A stretch of 64,000 nucleotides of DNA from the NCBI GenBank assembly GCA_020444045.1, contig JAHLLS010000001.1, forward strand, positions 1-64,000. The letters run 5' to 3'. The position numbers were made by a program, and so were the translations under genes. Shown here in pieces: positions 24,399 to 31,921 of this stretch. The stretch comes from Deltaproteobacteria bacterium. GTDB lineage: Bacteria; Desulfobacterota; Desulfobacteria; Desulfobacterales; UBA5852. Positions within the stretch are counted from its first letter, which is position 1. Each line of letters starts with the position of its first letter. Below the pieces are notes generated by a model, which saw nothing but the letters and a program-made list of their open reading frames with translations, did no database searches and was not told the origin of the DNA.

Positions 24399-26483
24399 TT
24401 AGGCCGCCTTCACGGTCACAAAGGTATCGTGAAACGCCGGGCTTCCGCCGACGCGGTCGGTGATATTTTCCTGCAGCACGCTGTCCGATACGCCCTTGTT
24501 GTAGCAGCGCGCCGCCAGTTTGGCTTCATGTCCGAAACCATGCACCATGAAGACGGCTTCCGGATGGATCATATCGGTCACGTAAGCTTTGATCGTACCG
24601 GAACCGACTTTGGAGGAAATCTCCACCAGGTCGTCATTGCTGATGCCCAAGGCCTTGGCCTTGGCAGCGTTGATCCACAGCACATTCTCCGAAAACAGTT
24701 CGTTCAGATAGGGGACGTTCTGGGTGGAAACGTGGGTGTGCAACGCCACCCGACCCACCACCAGGCGAAACACATCGTCGCGGCCTTCCGGCACCGGAGC
24801 GTAGGCCGGAAAGGATTCGAAACCGGCATCCTCCAACAGCGACGACCGGAACTCGATCTTGCCGGAGGGCGTTTTTAATTTCAGGTCATCCTTGCGATCC
24901 CAGAATATCTGCTGCTTACCATAGGCCACAAAGCCTTTGGCCTCGAAATCCGCCATGGAAAACCCGGTGCCTTCCAACTGCCACTGGACCAGTTCATCCA
25001 TGCTCGTGTAGGGGAAGTATTTTTCGATCCCCATCCGCTCGGCAAGCTGCCGCATGATCACCGAATATTCACGGGTGTCGTAACGCGGCCCCACCACCTG
25101 GCGCCGCAAGAACATCTGGGGTTTGAGGCCGTTGGCCTGTTGCACGCAATCAGTGCGCTCCAGGTAGGTGGATTCAGGCAGAATGACGTCCGCATACCAG
25201 GCCAGATCGCTGTAATTGATATCCACCGCCACGATCAAGTCGAGCTTCTGCAGGGCTTCTTTCATCTGATTGGTGTCGGGGATGGATTTCAACGGATCGA
25301 GCCGGTTGATGATCAGGGCTTTGATCGGGTAGGGATCCTCGTTCAAAATGGCCGGGGCCAGCATCTGTCCCACCCCGTGAGCCGTGTCTGGAAGGGGGAA
25401 ATCCGGGGTTCCCGCTTTGTCAAATCGCGTCTTATCCGTCTTGGGCAATTCCTGCTCGGTCAGTTTGCGGGCCGGTTTACCGCCGGCCGCTCCCGGACCT
25501 TTCTTAAAAAACATCCCACCCGGGGTCTCCAGGCTGCCCATCAGGCAGTTCAGGATCAAAATCGAGCGCCGCAGGTAAATTTCATTGGCATGGTGAGCGC
25601 CGCGATAGCCGTAGTGAAAAATAACCGAAGGTTTATGTTTGCTCACCTCGCGCGCCAGGGCCCGAATTTCATCGGCGGCCACACCGGTTTCTTTTTCGGC
25701 CCATTCCGGAGTGTAGGGCCGCACGAAATCCTGAAGTTCGGCCAAGCCTTCCACCCAGCGATCCACAAAGGCGCTGTCGTAGAGACGCTCATCGAGAATG
25801 ACGTGCATCAGGGCATAGTTAAGCGCCAGGTCGGTGCCCGGTCGAATCATCCAGTAGCGATGGGCCTTGGTGGCCGTGACCGTGACACGCGGATCGATAT
25901 AGGTCATCTTGGCGCCCTTTTCCAGGGCGGCCATCAGGTTGTTGATTTCCTTGACCGAGACAGACTCGAACATGTTGCGGCCGTACAGGACGATGTGCCG
26001 CACATTTTTATAGTCCATGCCCATCTGGCCGTCGGTATAACCGAACAGGCTGCGGCAGGCCGTGTTGACAGAGCCCTTGCACAATGCATCGTGCGTAAAA
26101 TGGTTAGGAGACCCGATGGCTTTCAAAAAGGTCTTGCTGACATGGGTGGCCAAGTTGGCGCGCTCACCCAGGACCACACTGTGACCACCATAGGTGTCGA
26201 TGACGCCTTTCAGTTTTTCGGCCACATAATCGAGGGCTTCGTCCCACGACGCTTTGCGCCATTTACCTTCACCACGCGCCCCCTCGCGGATCATCGGGCT
26301 TTGAACGCGCTGGGCATCGTATTGCATCGAAATACCGGCGGCGCCCTTGGGACACAGACTGCCCTCCATCCCGGCCACGTGCGGATTGCCCTCAATCCAT
26401 TTCACCTGCCCATCCTTGACCTCGACCCGGATCGGGCACCGTACCGAGCACATGAAACAGAGGCTGTAAATTGATTGTGTCAT
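24399..26483 (-). CDS. Molybdopterin oxidoreductase, catalytic subunit (PhsA/PsrA-like, cytoplasmic)
   Basis: A 694-aa enzyme of the DMSO-reductase superfamily. The N-terminal [4Fe-4S] site is CFMCSVRC (residues 9-16) with a fourth Cys in GSLCPKG (44). Cys135 in HDALCKGSVN is the probable Mo or W ligand, as in PhsA/PsrA-type and cysteine formate-dehydrogenase-type enzymes. The C-terminal cofactor-binding domain includes TPSGKIEFRSS and NDLVEISS. Unlike periplasmic PhsA/PsrA it lacks a Tat signal: the Fe-S motif starts at residue 9, so it works in the cytoplasm. The substrate cannot be read from the sequence; sulfur compounds, formate or aldehydes are options. The gene heads a five-gene unit and is preceded by a structured leader. 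Confidence 0.88.
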   Translation of the reverse strand: MTQSIYSLCFMCSVRCPIRVEVKDGQVKWIEGNPHVAGMEGSLCPKGAAGISMQYDAQRVQSPMIREGARGEGKWRKASWDEALDYVAEKLKGVIDTYGGHSVVLGERANLATHVSKTFLKAIGSPNHFTHDALCKGSVNTACRSLFGYTDGQMGMDYKNVRHIVLYGRNMFESVSVKEINNLMAALEKGAKMTYIDPRVTVTATKAHRYWMIRPGTDLALNYALMHVILDERLYDSAFVDRWVEGLAELQDFVRPYTPEWAEKETGVAADEIRALAREVSKHKPSVIFHYGYRGAHHANEIYLRRSILILNCLMGSLETPGGMFFKKGPGAAGGKPARKLTEQELPKTDKTRFDKAGTPDFPLPDTAHGVGQMLAPAILNEDPYPIKALIINRLDPLKSIPDTNQMKEALQKLDLIVAVDINYSDLAWYADVILPESTYLERTDCVQQANGLKPQMFLRRQVVGPRYDTREYSVIMRQLAERMGIEKYFPYTSMDELVQWQLEGTGFSMADFEAKGFVAYGKQQIFWDRKDDLKLKTPSGKIEFRSSLLEDAGFESFPAYAPVPEGRDDVFRLVVGRVALHTHVSTQNVPYLNELFSENVLWINAAKAKALGISNDDLVEISSKVGSGTIKAYVTDMIHPEAVFMVHGFGHEAKLAARCYNKGVSDSVLQENITDRVGGSPAFHDTFVTVKAA

Positions 26484-26530
26484 ACGTCTCCTCCCATTAT
26501 GAAAAACAACACGCTGATTTGGTCGACCGT

Positions 26531-26750
26531 AAAAAAATGCCCGCGAGCGGGCATCGATGAATTGATCACCACTGCAAATAGCGGAAAGCCTCTTGCAAGT
26601 AATATACCACCCGTCATGCGACCATGAGGCGATCCCGCCGACGCATCACCCTTTAAGGTAATATCAACGATATTGACGGTATAAATCAAGTGAGAAACGA
26701 AAAGGACGGATTGGCCAACGCCACGCGATGGATTTCAAGAGGCTTTAAAA
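26531..26750 (-). promoter_or_regulatory. Structured leader with terminator upstream of the molybdopterin oxidoreductase
   Basis: On the minus strand, AAAGCCTCTTG (26735-26745) can pair perfectly over 11 bp with CAAGAGGCTTT (26584-26594), enclosing about 140 nt that hold smaller hairpins (for example AATATC-GTT-GATATT). Directly downstream is an intrinsic terminator at 26531-26556: ATGCCCGC paired with GCGGGCAT, then T7. It lies only about 50 nt before the start codon, so it would act as an attenuator rather than end the previous operon. A molybdenum- or tungsten-cofactor riboswitch is one possibility, but I could not match a known consensus. Confidence 0.45.
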
Positions 26751-26831
26751 CGCCATTTTTTTTGGCAGTGCCATAAAAATATGGCGTAATTACAATGAGA
26801 TATAGACCATAACGGCGGTGTCCGACCGTAC

Positions 26832-27569
26832 TTATTCGTGCTGGTGGGGCACCTGACCGTGGCGATGGGCATGCACATGCTCATGGAAATGAACCGTTTC
26901 ATCCAGCAGGATGCGACCCCCCTCCATGGAATAAGTCTTGTCAGTGGTCGCGGCCAGAAACGGCACGTTGTGCGAAATGAGCACGTAGGTTAAGTCGAAC
27001 GCGCCGATCAGATGGGTCAGGGTATGGCGGGTCTTGTCGTCAAGGCCGGTGGTGGGCTCATCCAGCAGCAAGACCTCGGGCTCCATGGCCAGGACGGTAG
27101 CCAGCGAAACAAGCCGTTTTTCCCCCCCGGACAGGCGAAAGGTGACACGATCCTCGAACCCCTCCAACCCCAGACGGGCCAAGGTGCGGCGGGCGATGGC
27201 CGCCGCCTCCTCGCGGGACTTTCCCAGATTCAGCGGACCGAACGCCACATCTTCCAGCACGGTGGGGCTGAAAAGCTGATCATCCGCATCCTGAAACAGC
27301 ATGCCAATACGCTGCCGGACCTCGATAAAATCCTGCTCCCGGTGAACCGTCCGTCCAAAAATACGGACCTCACCGGCACACGGTTTCAGCAACCCCATGA
27401 TGATATGGAAAAGGGTCGTTTTACCGCTGCCGTTGGGCGCGACCAGCCCCACCCGCTCACCCCGGTACAACTCAAAATCCAGGTCGTGCAATATGGGAGG
27501 ACCGCCGGGATAATTAAAACAAACACCCCGCATGTCGATAATAGGATCTTCTTGGCTTGTTTCCGTCAA
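26832..27569 (-). CDS. nikO: Ni/Co ECF-type importer ATPase (NikO/CbiO)
   Basis: A 245-aa ABC ATPase energising nickel or cobalt uptake. Walker A is APNGSGKTT, the Q-loop follows (GMLFQDADDQLF, characteristic of CbiO-type ECF ATPases), the signature is LSGGEKR and Walker B is VLLLDEPTTG with the switch His in ISHN. The C-terminus is histidine-rich (HFHEHVHAHRHGQVPHQHE), which suggests metal binding or sensing. It is the last gene of the operon and follows cbiK by 9 nt. Confidence 0.93.
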   Translation of the reverse strand: MTETSQEDPIIDMRGVCFNYPGGPPILHDLDFELYRGERVGLVAPNGSGKTTLFHIIMGLLKPCAGEVRIFGRTVHREQDFIEVRQRIGMLFQDADDQLFSPTVLEDVAFGPLNLGKSREEAAAIARRTLARLGLEGFEDRVTFRLSGGEKRLVSLATVLAMEPEVLLLDEPTTGLDDKTRHTLTHLIGAFDLTYVLISHNVPFLAATTDKTYSMEGGRILLDETVHFHEHVHAHRHGQVPHQHE

Positions 27570-27578
27570 GGCCGCCTC

Positions 27579-28367
27579 TCAGGTTAAATCCAGCGGTCTA
27601 GCAGTCAAGGCCGCCTCGATATGACGCACAAATATCGCCTGGATGGCCGGCTCCAGGCCGACACCCTCGGCCCGGGGTGCCACCACGAACCCTGATGTTT
27701 CCAGTTCGGATTTCCAGGAACCCGAACGTTCCCGGGCGATGTCCTGGCCGAAATGAGCGCCGGCCACCAGCATGAAGGGCCGCAGGGTTACATGGCGCAC
27801 GTTTGCCTGTTTTAGAATCCGGGCAACCTGGCCGGGTCCGGGGCCTTCTTTTATCAAGCCCAGCAGAACCCGCTCTTGCAGACAGTCGCGCATGCGACGG
27901 ATGAGGAGGTCATAGGCCATCCAGGACGGATGGGCCGTGCCGTGGCCAACCCATACCAGCGCCTCCCGGACATCCTGCGGGACCAGCGTCGCCATCCAGC
28001 CCATGACATCATTAAAATCCTCCGGTTGGGATAGTAACGGCAGGCCGATGGTAACCGCCAGCGGACTCCTGGCCGCCGCCCACACCATGTGATGAAACTC
28101 GGTACCGCAAATGAGGTGCAGCGATTGCACCACCACCTGTCGACAACCTCGGGCGGCAAGATCGCCCAGAACGGCCGCCGGGGTTTTCAACTCCCCCCCG
28201 CCCTGTGCCCGAACTCGGTTGCGAATCGCACGGGAAGAATAGGCCCAACAGATCTCATGGGCGGGAAAATGACGGCGGAACACCGAATCCATTTTCTGGT
28301 ACGTTTCGGATGCGGCGGTTGCGGTACCCGATGCCACGAGCACGATCGGAATGGCCCCTGTGTTCAC
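27579..28367 (-). CDS. cbiK: Sirohydrochlorin cobaltochelatase CbiK, cytoplasmic form
   Basis: About 262 aa. It inserts cobalt (or iron) into sirohydrochlorin at the start of the anaerobic cobalamin or haem/sirohaem path. Family motifs are VQSLHLICGTEFHH, VWVGHGTAHPS and PFMLVAGAHFGQD, with the metal-binding histidines and Glu. The open frame reaches 28460, but that overlaps nikQ; GTG 28367, with GGGAGAG upstream, starts just before the conserved IPIVLVASGTA strand and is preferred. There is no signal peptide. The gene sits between nikQ and nikO, which suggests that the imported metal is partly cobalt for this enzyme. A second, exported CbiK is encoded at 36729-37610. Confidence 0.88.
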   Translation of the reverse strand: MNTGAIPIVLVASGTATAASETYQKMDSVFRRHFPAHEICWAYSSRAIRNRVRAQGGGELKTPAAVLGDLAARGCRQVVVQSLHLICGTEFHHMVWAAARSPLAVTIGLPLLSQPEDFNDVMGWMATLVPQDVREALVWVGHGTAHPSWMAYDLLIRRMRDCLQERVLLGLIKEGPGPGQVARILKQANVRHVTLRPFMLVAGAHFGQDIARERSGSWKSELETSGFVVAPRAEGVGLEPAIQAIFVRHIEAALTARPLDLT

Positions 28368-28407
28368 GATGATTCCGTCTCTCCCTTCACCCGCTTGGCC
28401 ATAACAG

Positions 28408-29160
28408 TTATTGCAACCACTCCAGCCAGGCCAGGCCAAGCATAACAGATGTTGTGGCAACTAAAAACAGGCGATTGCCGGCATGTCGGGGAAATTGGGC
28501 CATGGTATGAAAGCGGCCCTGAAACCCGCGGCATCGCATGGCCTGATGCACCCGTTCGGCGCGCGCGGCGGCACGCACAAACAACATGCCGACCAGGTAG
28601 GCATAGCTGCGATAGGTGTGCAGGTTGGTCCGGGGCCGGAAAGCCCGGATGCGCATGGCCGCATTCAAGCGGCGATATTCCTGCTCGATAACGAAAATAT
28701 AACGGTAGCACATCAGCAGGAGGTGAATGAGTTTGCTGGGCAGGCCCATTCGATCCAAAGCATGGCCCATGGTGCTGACCGCCATCGTGGCCAAGAGCGC
28801 CGTGAAAGTGGCCAGAATGGCAAACGATTTCAGGGAAATTCGGGCAGCCAGGGCCACACCCGGCCAATACCAGACCAGCGGCCCCCATTGCCCTGCGGGC
28901 TCCCCTTCATAGGTTAGCGGCAAAATGAGCCAGAGCAGGATCAAAAACCCCAAGACCACCGACAACCGACGGCCCACCGCGGCCAGATCCAGGCGTGCCA
29001 GCAGCACTAACCCCAGGGCGATCACACAGGCGATGACAAGCACCGTGAACGAATTGGCCACTGCGACCAGGCACGAAAAAACCGTACTTATCGCAATGCG
29101 CACGCGGGGATCGAGGCCATGGACGAAAGATTGTCCATGGGCGAAGGGTTCAGCGAGCAC
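28408..29160 (-). CDS. nikQ: Ni/Co ECF-type importer transmembrane subunit (NikQ/CbiQ)
   Basis: About 250 aa with five or six hydrophobic segments. It is the T-component that couples the ATPase to the substrate-binding membrane subunits. The coupling helix motif ARG-like appears as NAAMRIRAFRP, and a second helix lies in HQAMRCRGFQGR, typical of CbiQ/EcfT proteins. The start is set at GTG 29160, which overlaps the nikL stop by 11 nt; the open frame goes back to 29271 but that stretch is nikL sequence in another frame. The order nikM-nikL-nikQ is the usual one. Confidence 0.9.
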   Translation of the reverse strand: MLAEPFAHGQSFVHGLDPRVRIAISTVFSCLVAVANSFTVLVIACVIALGLVLLARLDLAAVGRRLSVVLGFLILLWLILPLTYEGEPAGQWGPLVWYWPGVALAARISLKSFAILATFTALLATMAVSTMGHALDRMGLPSKLIHLLLMCYRYIFVIEQEYRRLNAAMRIRAFRPRTNLHTYRSYAYLVGMLFVRAAARAERVHQAMRCRGFQGRFHTMAQFPRHAGNRLFLVATTSVMLGLAWLEWLQ

Positions 29161-29800
29161 GGGGACCCTCCGAGGACGAGCGCCGGCGGAAATGAATATA
29201 GGCGCCCAGGCCCACCAGACCCAAAATGTAGCCAATGCCGCCAATGATATCGGCCAGCTGCGGACCTTCATCCATCTGGTGCAGGCGGCGCATCACCGGC
29301 TGCAGCTGCTTTTCCAGGGCTGCCTCGATCATGGTCTGCAGATCCTCTCGGGAGATATCGATCCTCTCCGGCAATGGGGTATCGACCACGGGCTCGTTCT
29401 GTTTGGGCAATACCGTATCATCATCCGCCACCGGCCGCACATGGCCCGCGAATTCTTCGGCCTTGACCACCCATTCATTCCGATGGCCCGCGCCGGCAAC
29501 CAGCACGATGCGCAACTCCTCCTGCTTGGGGGCGTTAAAAACAAAACGACCCTCATCATCCGTGCGCCCCTCCAGCAAGAGCGCTCCGGTGCGGTCATAT
29601 ACTTCGATACGGGCCTGTTTGGCAACGCGCCCGCCGCTGAATTTACTTTCCGTATGCACGGTGTCGCCTTCGACCCAGGCAAAAATCGTCACCTTGTGGG
29701 CGAACACCTGCTCGACGACTAACGGGAAAACGGACAGGGCCATCACCCCGACGATAAGCGTAAACCGACGATGCCACCCCCAACAATCCATTCGACGCAT
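29150..29800 (-). CDS. nikL: Ni/Co importer accessory subunit NikL
   Basis: A 216-aa protein with an N-terminal membrane segment or signal (about 12-34), an extracytoplasmic beta-sandwich (about 35-110, ending EGRFVFNAPKQEELRIVLV), a linker with a helix, and a C-terminal membrane segment (IIGGIGYILGLVGLGAYIHF). This two-helix plus periplasmic-domain layout is that of NikL in NikKMLQO systems, where it replaces NikN. A His in VFAHKVTIFAW near the mature N-terminus may bind metal. It lies 5 nt after nikM. Confidence 0.82.
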   Translation of the reverse strand: MRRMDCWGWHRRFTLIVGVMALSVFPLVVEQVFAHKVTIFAWVEGDTVHTESKFSGGRVAKQARIEVYDRTGALLLEGRTDDEGRFVFNAPKQEELRIVLVAGAGHRNEWVVKAEEFAGHVRPVADDDTVLPKQNEPVVDTPLPERIDISREDLQTMIEAALEKQLQPVMRRLHQMDEGPQLADIIGGIGYILGLVGLGAYIHFRRRSSSEGPRAR

Positions 29801-29805
29801 GATCG

Positions 29806-30444
29806 TTACGACCTCCCTTGGCAGGAAAAATCCGTTTCCGGAGCCTTAAAATGAGGCAGCATGTCCGGCTGCACCTTTCGAAAAAAAGCCACGCAAAACG
29901 CCGTCATCAACCCCTCGATGATCATCACTGGAAGATGGGCGGACACCATGAGAAGGGTGACTTCCAGGAAGTTCTCCTCCGTGAACATCAACGCCGCACC
30001 GGCCAACACCGCCCCCAGGAAAATCCCCATGAAACCGCAGGCAAAAGCAGCCGGCAGCGCGATCCGGCTGTCCCGCTGTACAAGCGGACCGAAGCTATAG
30101 TAGCAAGCCACGGCCGGCAGGGCCATAATCAAGGTATTGACGCCCAGCGTGGTCAGTCCGCCAAACTGGAACAGCATGCCCTGAAGGAAGAGGGCGACCA
30201 GGATCGCCGGAAAGGCGCCCCATCCCAAGATCAACCCGACAATACCGTTCAGGATAAGATGGACGCTGGAGGGGCCGACCGGAACATGGATCAGGGAGGC
30301 CACAAAAAACGCCGACGACAAAATGCCGGCCCGGGCAATCCGTTCGAAATCCAGCGTTTTAAGACCGATGGCCGTTCCCGCCACGGTCAGGACACCCCCT
30401 GTCAGCAAGACCGGACCCGACAGCACTCCCTCGGAAATATGCAT
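29806..30444 (-). CDS. nikM: Ni/Co importer substrate-specific subunit (NikM/CbiM)
   Basis: A 212-aa membrane protein with about six or seven helices. The N-terminus MHISEGVL is diagnostic: in NikM/CbiM the amino-terminal Met-His segment chelates Ni2+ or Co2+ inside the protein. HVPVGPSSVHLILNG, with further metal-site histidines, is also conserved. Sequence alone does not distinguish Ni from Co, but NikK and NikL partners usually go with nickel. An inverted-repeat element separates it from nikK upstream. Confidence 0.92.
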   Translation of the reverse strand: MHISEGVLSGPVLLTGGVLTVAGTAIGLKTLDFERIARAGILSSAFFVASLIHVPVGPSSVHLILNGIVGLILGWGAFPAILVALFLQGMLFQFGGLTTLGVNTLIMALPAVACYYSFGPLVQRDSRIALPAAFACGFMGIFLGAVLAGAALMFTEENFLEVTLLMVSAHLPVMIIEGLMTAFCVAFFRKVQPDMLPHFKAPETDFSCQGRS

Positions 30445-30544
30445 CTTCGCTCCTTAACGTGAGCCGGGCGGGAATAACCCCCTATCCCGCCCGGCAGCAC
30501 CTGCCCGATTAGCGTCAGGCCTTCATCGGGGCACTATCTATAAT

Positions 30545-30690
30545 GAACTCGCAAAAAGTCTATATTGGGACGGGTTTGTAAAATGTTCAAGATACGGCGC
30601 ACAAATTCCGAAGAATGAGGCGTACTTAGCGTACGCCGCAATGATGAGGAATGCCGCGCAACGCAGATATTGGACTTTTTGCGAAGCCGT
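30545..30690. repeat. MITE-like inverted-repeat element inside the nik operon
   Basis: The ends are TCGCAAAAAGTC (30551-30562) and GACTTTTTGCGA (about 30672-30683), 12-bp perfect inverted repeats with further similarity outside. The centre folds back as GGCGTAC-TTAGC-GTACGCC, and the arms between centre and ends are imperfectly complementary, so the whole element could form one long hairpin. It encodes no protein. It fills most of the 249-nt nikK-nikM gap. Confidence 0.75.
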
Positions 30691-30693
30691 CAT

Positions 30694-31476
30694 CTATCGG
30701 CCCTGCCATTCCTCGAACCGCACCCAAATCACCGCGCCCAGCTCCACGTCCTTGTCCTGGCCGTCGGCTTTCAGCGTGTAGTCGGCCGTGTTCAAGGCGG
30801 CAAAACCCCACCACCCCGCCTTCGGGGCCGCATAGCTAAACACGCCATTCTGATCGGCCTTGACCGTCTGGGTGACCATATAGTCCGTGGGGGCCGTGGC
30901 GGACTGGTCCTGGTTGTAATATTCGACCTCCACCTCGGCGTAAGGCACCGGTTCGCCATCCAGCTTGACGATACCCTGGAAAATATTGCCGGCGTACAAG
31001 CCGTAAGGCTTGGCCAGGGGCACGATCTCGGTTTTAAGTCCGAGTTCGGCATCCCAGCCCTCGTCGTCGCCAAACGCCGTAACCACGGTTTTGGTGTAGT
31101 GGATGATGTAGCAGTCTTCAGCCGGCTCCCAGTATGGCTGCGGCTCCATGACAAACATGTAGACCCCGGGCCGCTTGATCGGGTAGGCGGCTTTCCAGGC
31201 GGAATGCTCCATCACCTCTGTCGCTTGCAGCATCGGAATGAGGTCCTGCGCCTCGCCGTTGGCCTGCACGGTAAACGCTTTGGGTTTGACCAGCGGCATG
31301 CCGACCATTTCCATGGGGTGGGAAAAACTCAGGTTGAGCGCAATGGTGCGATCGTCCGCCTGCATCACCATGTTGTCCGAGGGAATCACCATACCAAAAT
31401 GCGCAACGGCGCTCCCTACCATCCCGAAAACCAGAATCAGTGCTGCGGCTAAAACCCTGCCTGCCAACTTCATCAT
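30694..31476 (-). CDS. nikK: Ni/Co importer periplasmic component NikK (DUF4198)
   Basis: About 260 aa. A signal peptide (VLAAALILVFGMVGSAVAH) leads to a DUF4198-type beta-sandwich protein. The mature N-terminus begins with His (AHFGMVIPSDNMV), which in this family may bind nickel. A second domain (about 165-255, KLDGEPVPYAEVEVEYYN ... ADQNGVFSYAAPKAGWW) has the carboxypeptidase-regulatory-like fold. GGAGGA precedes two adjacent ATGs (31476 and 31473). As first gene of the operon, it lies behind a leader with an attenuator-like hairpin. Confidence 0.85.
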   Translation of the reverse strand: MMKLAGRVLAAALILVFGMVGSAVAHFGMVIPSDNMVMQADDRTIALNLSFSHPMEMVGMPLVKPKAFTVQANGEAQDLIPMLQATEVMEHSAWKAAYPIKRPGVYMFVMEPQPYWEPAEDCYIIHYTKTVVTAFGDDEGWDAELGLKTEIVPLAKPYGLYAGNIFQGIVKLDGEPVPYAEVEVEYYNQDQSATAPTDYMVTQTVKADQNGVFSYAAPKAGWWGFAALNTADYTLKADGQDKDVELGAVIWVRFEEWQGR

Positions 31477-31493
31477 ATCTTCCTCCATTCCAT

Positions 31494-31655
31494 AAAAAAC
31501 GCCACGCAAGCAGCCCGCCTTCATGGGGGAGGGCACCTCCGTGGCGCGTATGTCGTGGCGAAAGAAAATTTAAATTGTCGGTCGTGATGAACGTAATCGG
31601 CAGGGTTCGCCCTGCAGTTGGATTACACCGTATAGAAAAGCATTGCCAGCGTCAA
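31494..31655 (-). promoter_or_regulatory. Candidate leader/attenuator controlling nikKMLQO
   Basis: On the minus strand a weak promoter (TTGACG at 31655-31650, TATACG at 31634-31629, 15-nt spacer) precedes a two-part hairpin at 31593-31626: GTAATC/GATTAC outer stem and GCAGGG-CGAA-CCCTGC inner stem. A second hairpin at 31500-31546 (CGCCACG with CGTGGCG plus an inner GCCC/GGGC stem) ends in T6 at 31499-31494, about 18 nt before the nikK start. Another CGCCACG copy on the minus strand (31554-31560) can pair with the same 3' arm, so two exclusive folds are possible. Confidence 0.4.
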
Positions 31656-31716
31656 CAGAGAAATAGTGTCCGCCCATAAAAGGCATCTTTCGGCCCAGGC
31701 CGGCGTTCTCACTCAT
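31570..31716 (-). CDS. Possible 48-aa small protein upstream of nikK (weak)
   Basis: An open frame from ATG 31716, with GAGGA 6 nt upstream, gives 48 residues (starts MSENAGLGRK, contains GGHYFSVD). It overlaps the hairpin leader described at 31494-31655, and both readings cannot easily be true. There are no motifs. Listed only because the ribosome binding site is good. Confidence 0.2.
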   Translation of the reverse strand: MSENAGLGRKMPFMGGHYFSVDAGNAFLYGVIQLQGEPCRLRSSRPTI

Positions 31717-31921
31717 TTGAAATCCTCGACGTAGCCGGTCTACGCCTGCGGTTTCCACCCACAGGGAGGATTTGATCAGACGGGAAGTCCCGTGTAACGG
31801 GAAAAATCGCTACGGCCTTGGCCTGAACCTAAATCTACCATTTCTGGATGGACACGAAATAGATGCTGTCGGGCTGGCAGGAAGAAAAGACCTGGAGGGT
31901 GGGGGACCATTGTGACGTCCA
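31717..31921. other. Gap between the gate-domain permease and the nik leader
   Basis: About 200 nt following the minus-strand permease stop. It holds one small hairpin on the minus strand (GTAG-ACCGG-CTAC) and a CCCGT/ACGGG palindrome near 31785-31800, but no recognisable terminator or gene. Confidence 0.4.

Noticed and set aside
25140-26474. 444-aa open frame on the plus strand
   Set aside because: Antisense to the molybdopterin subunit, which carries cofactor motifs; the opposite frame has none.
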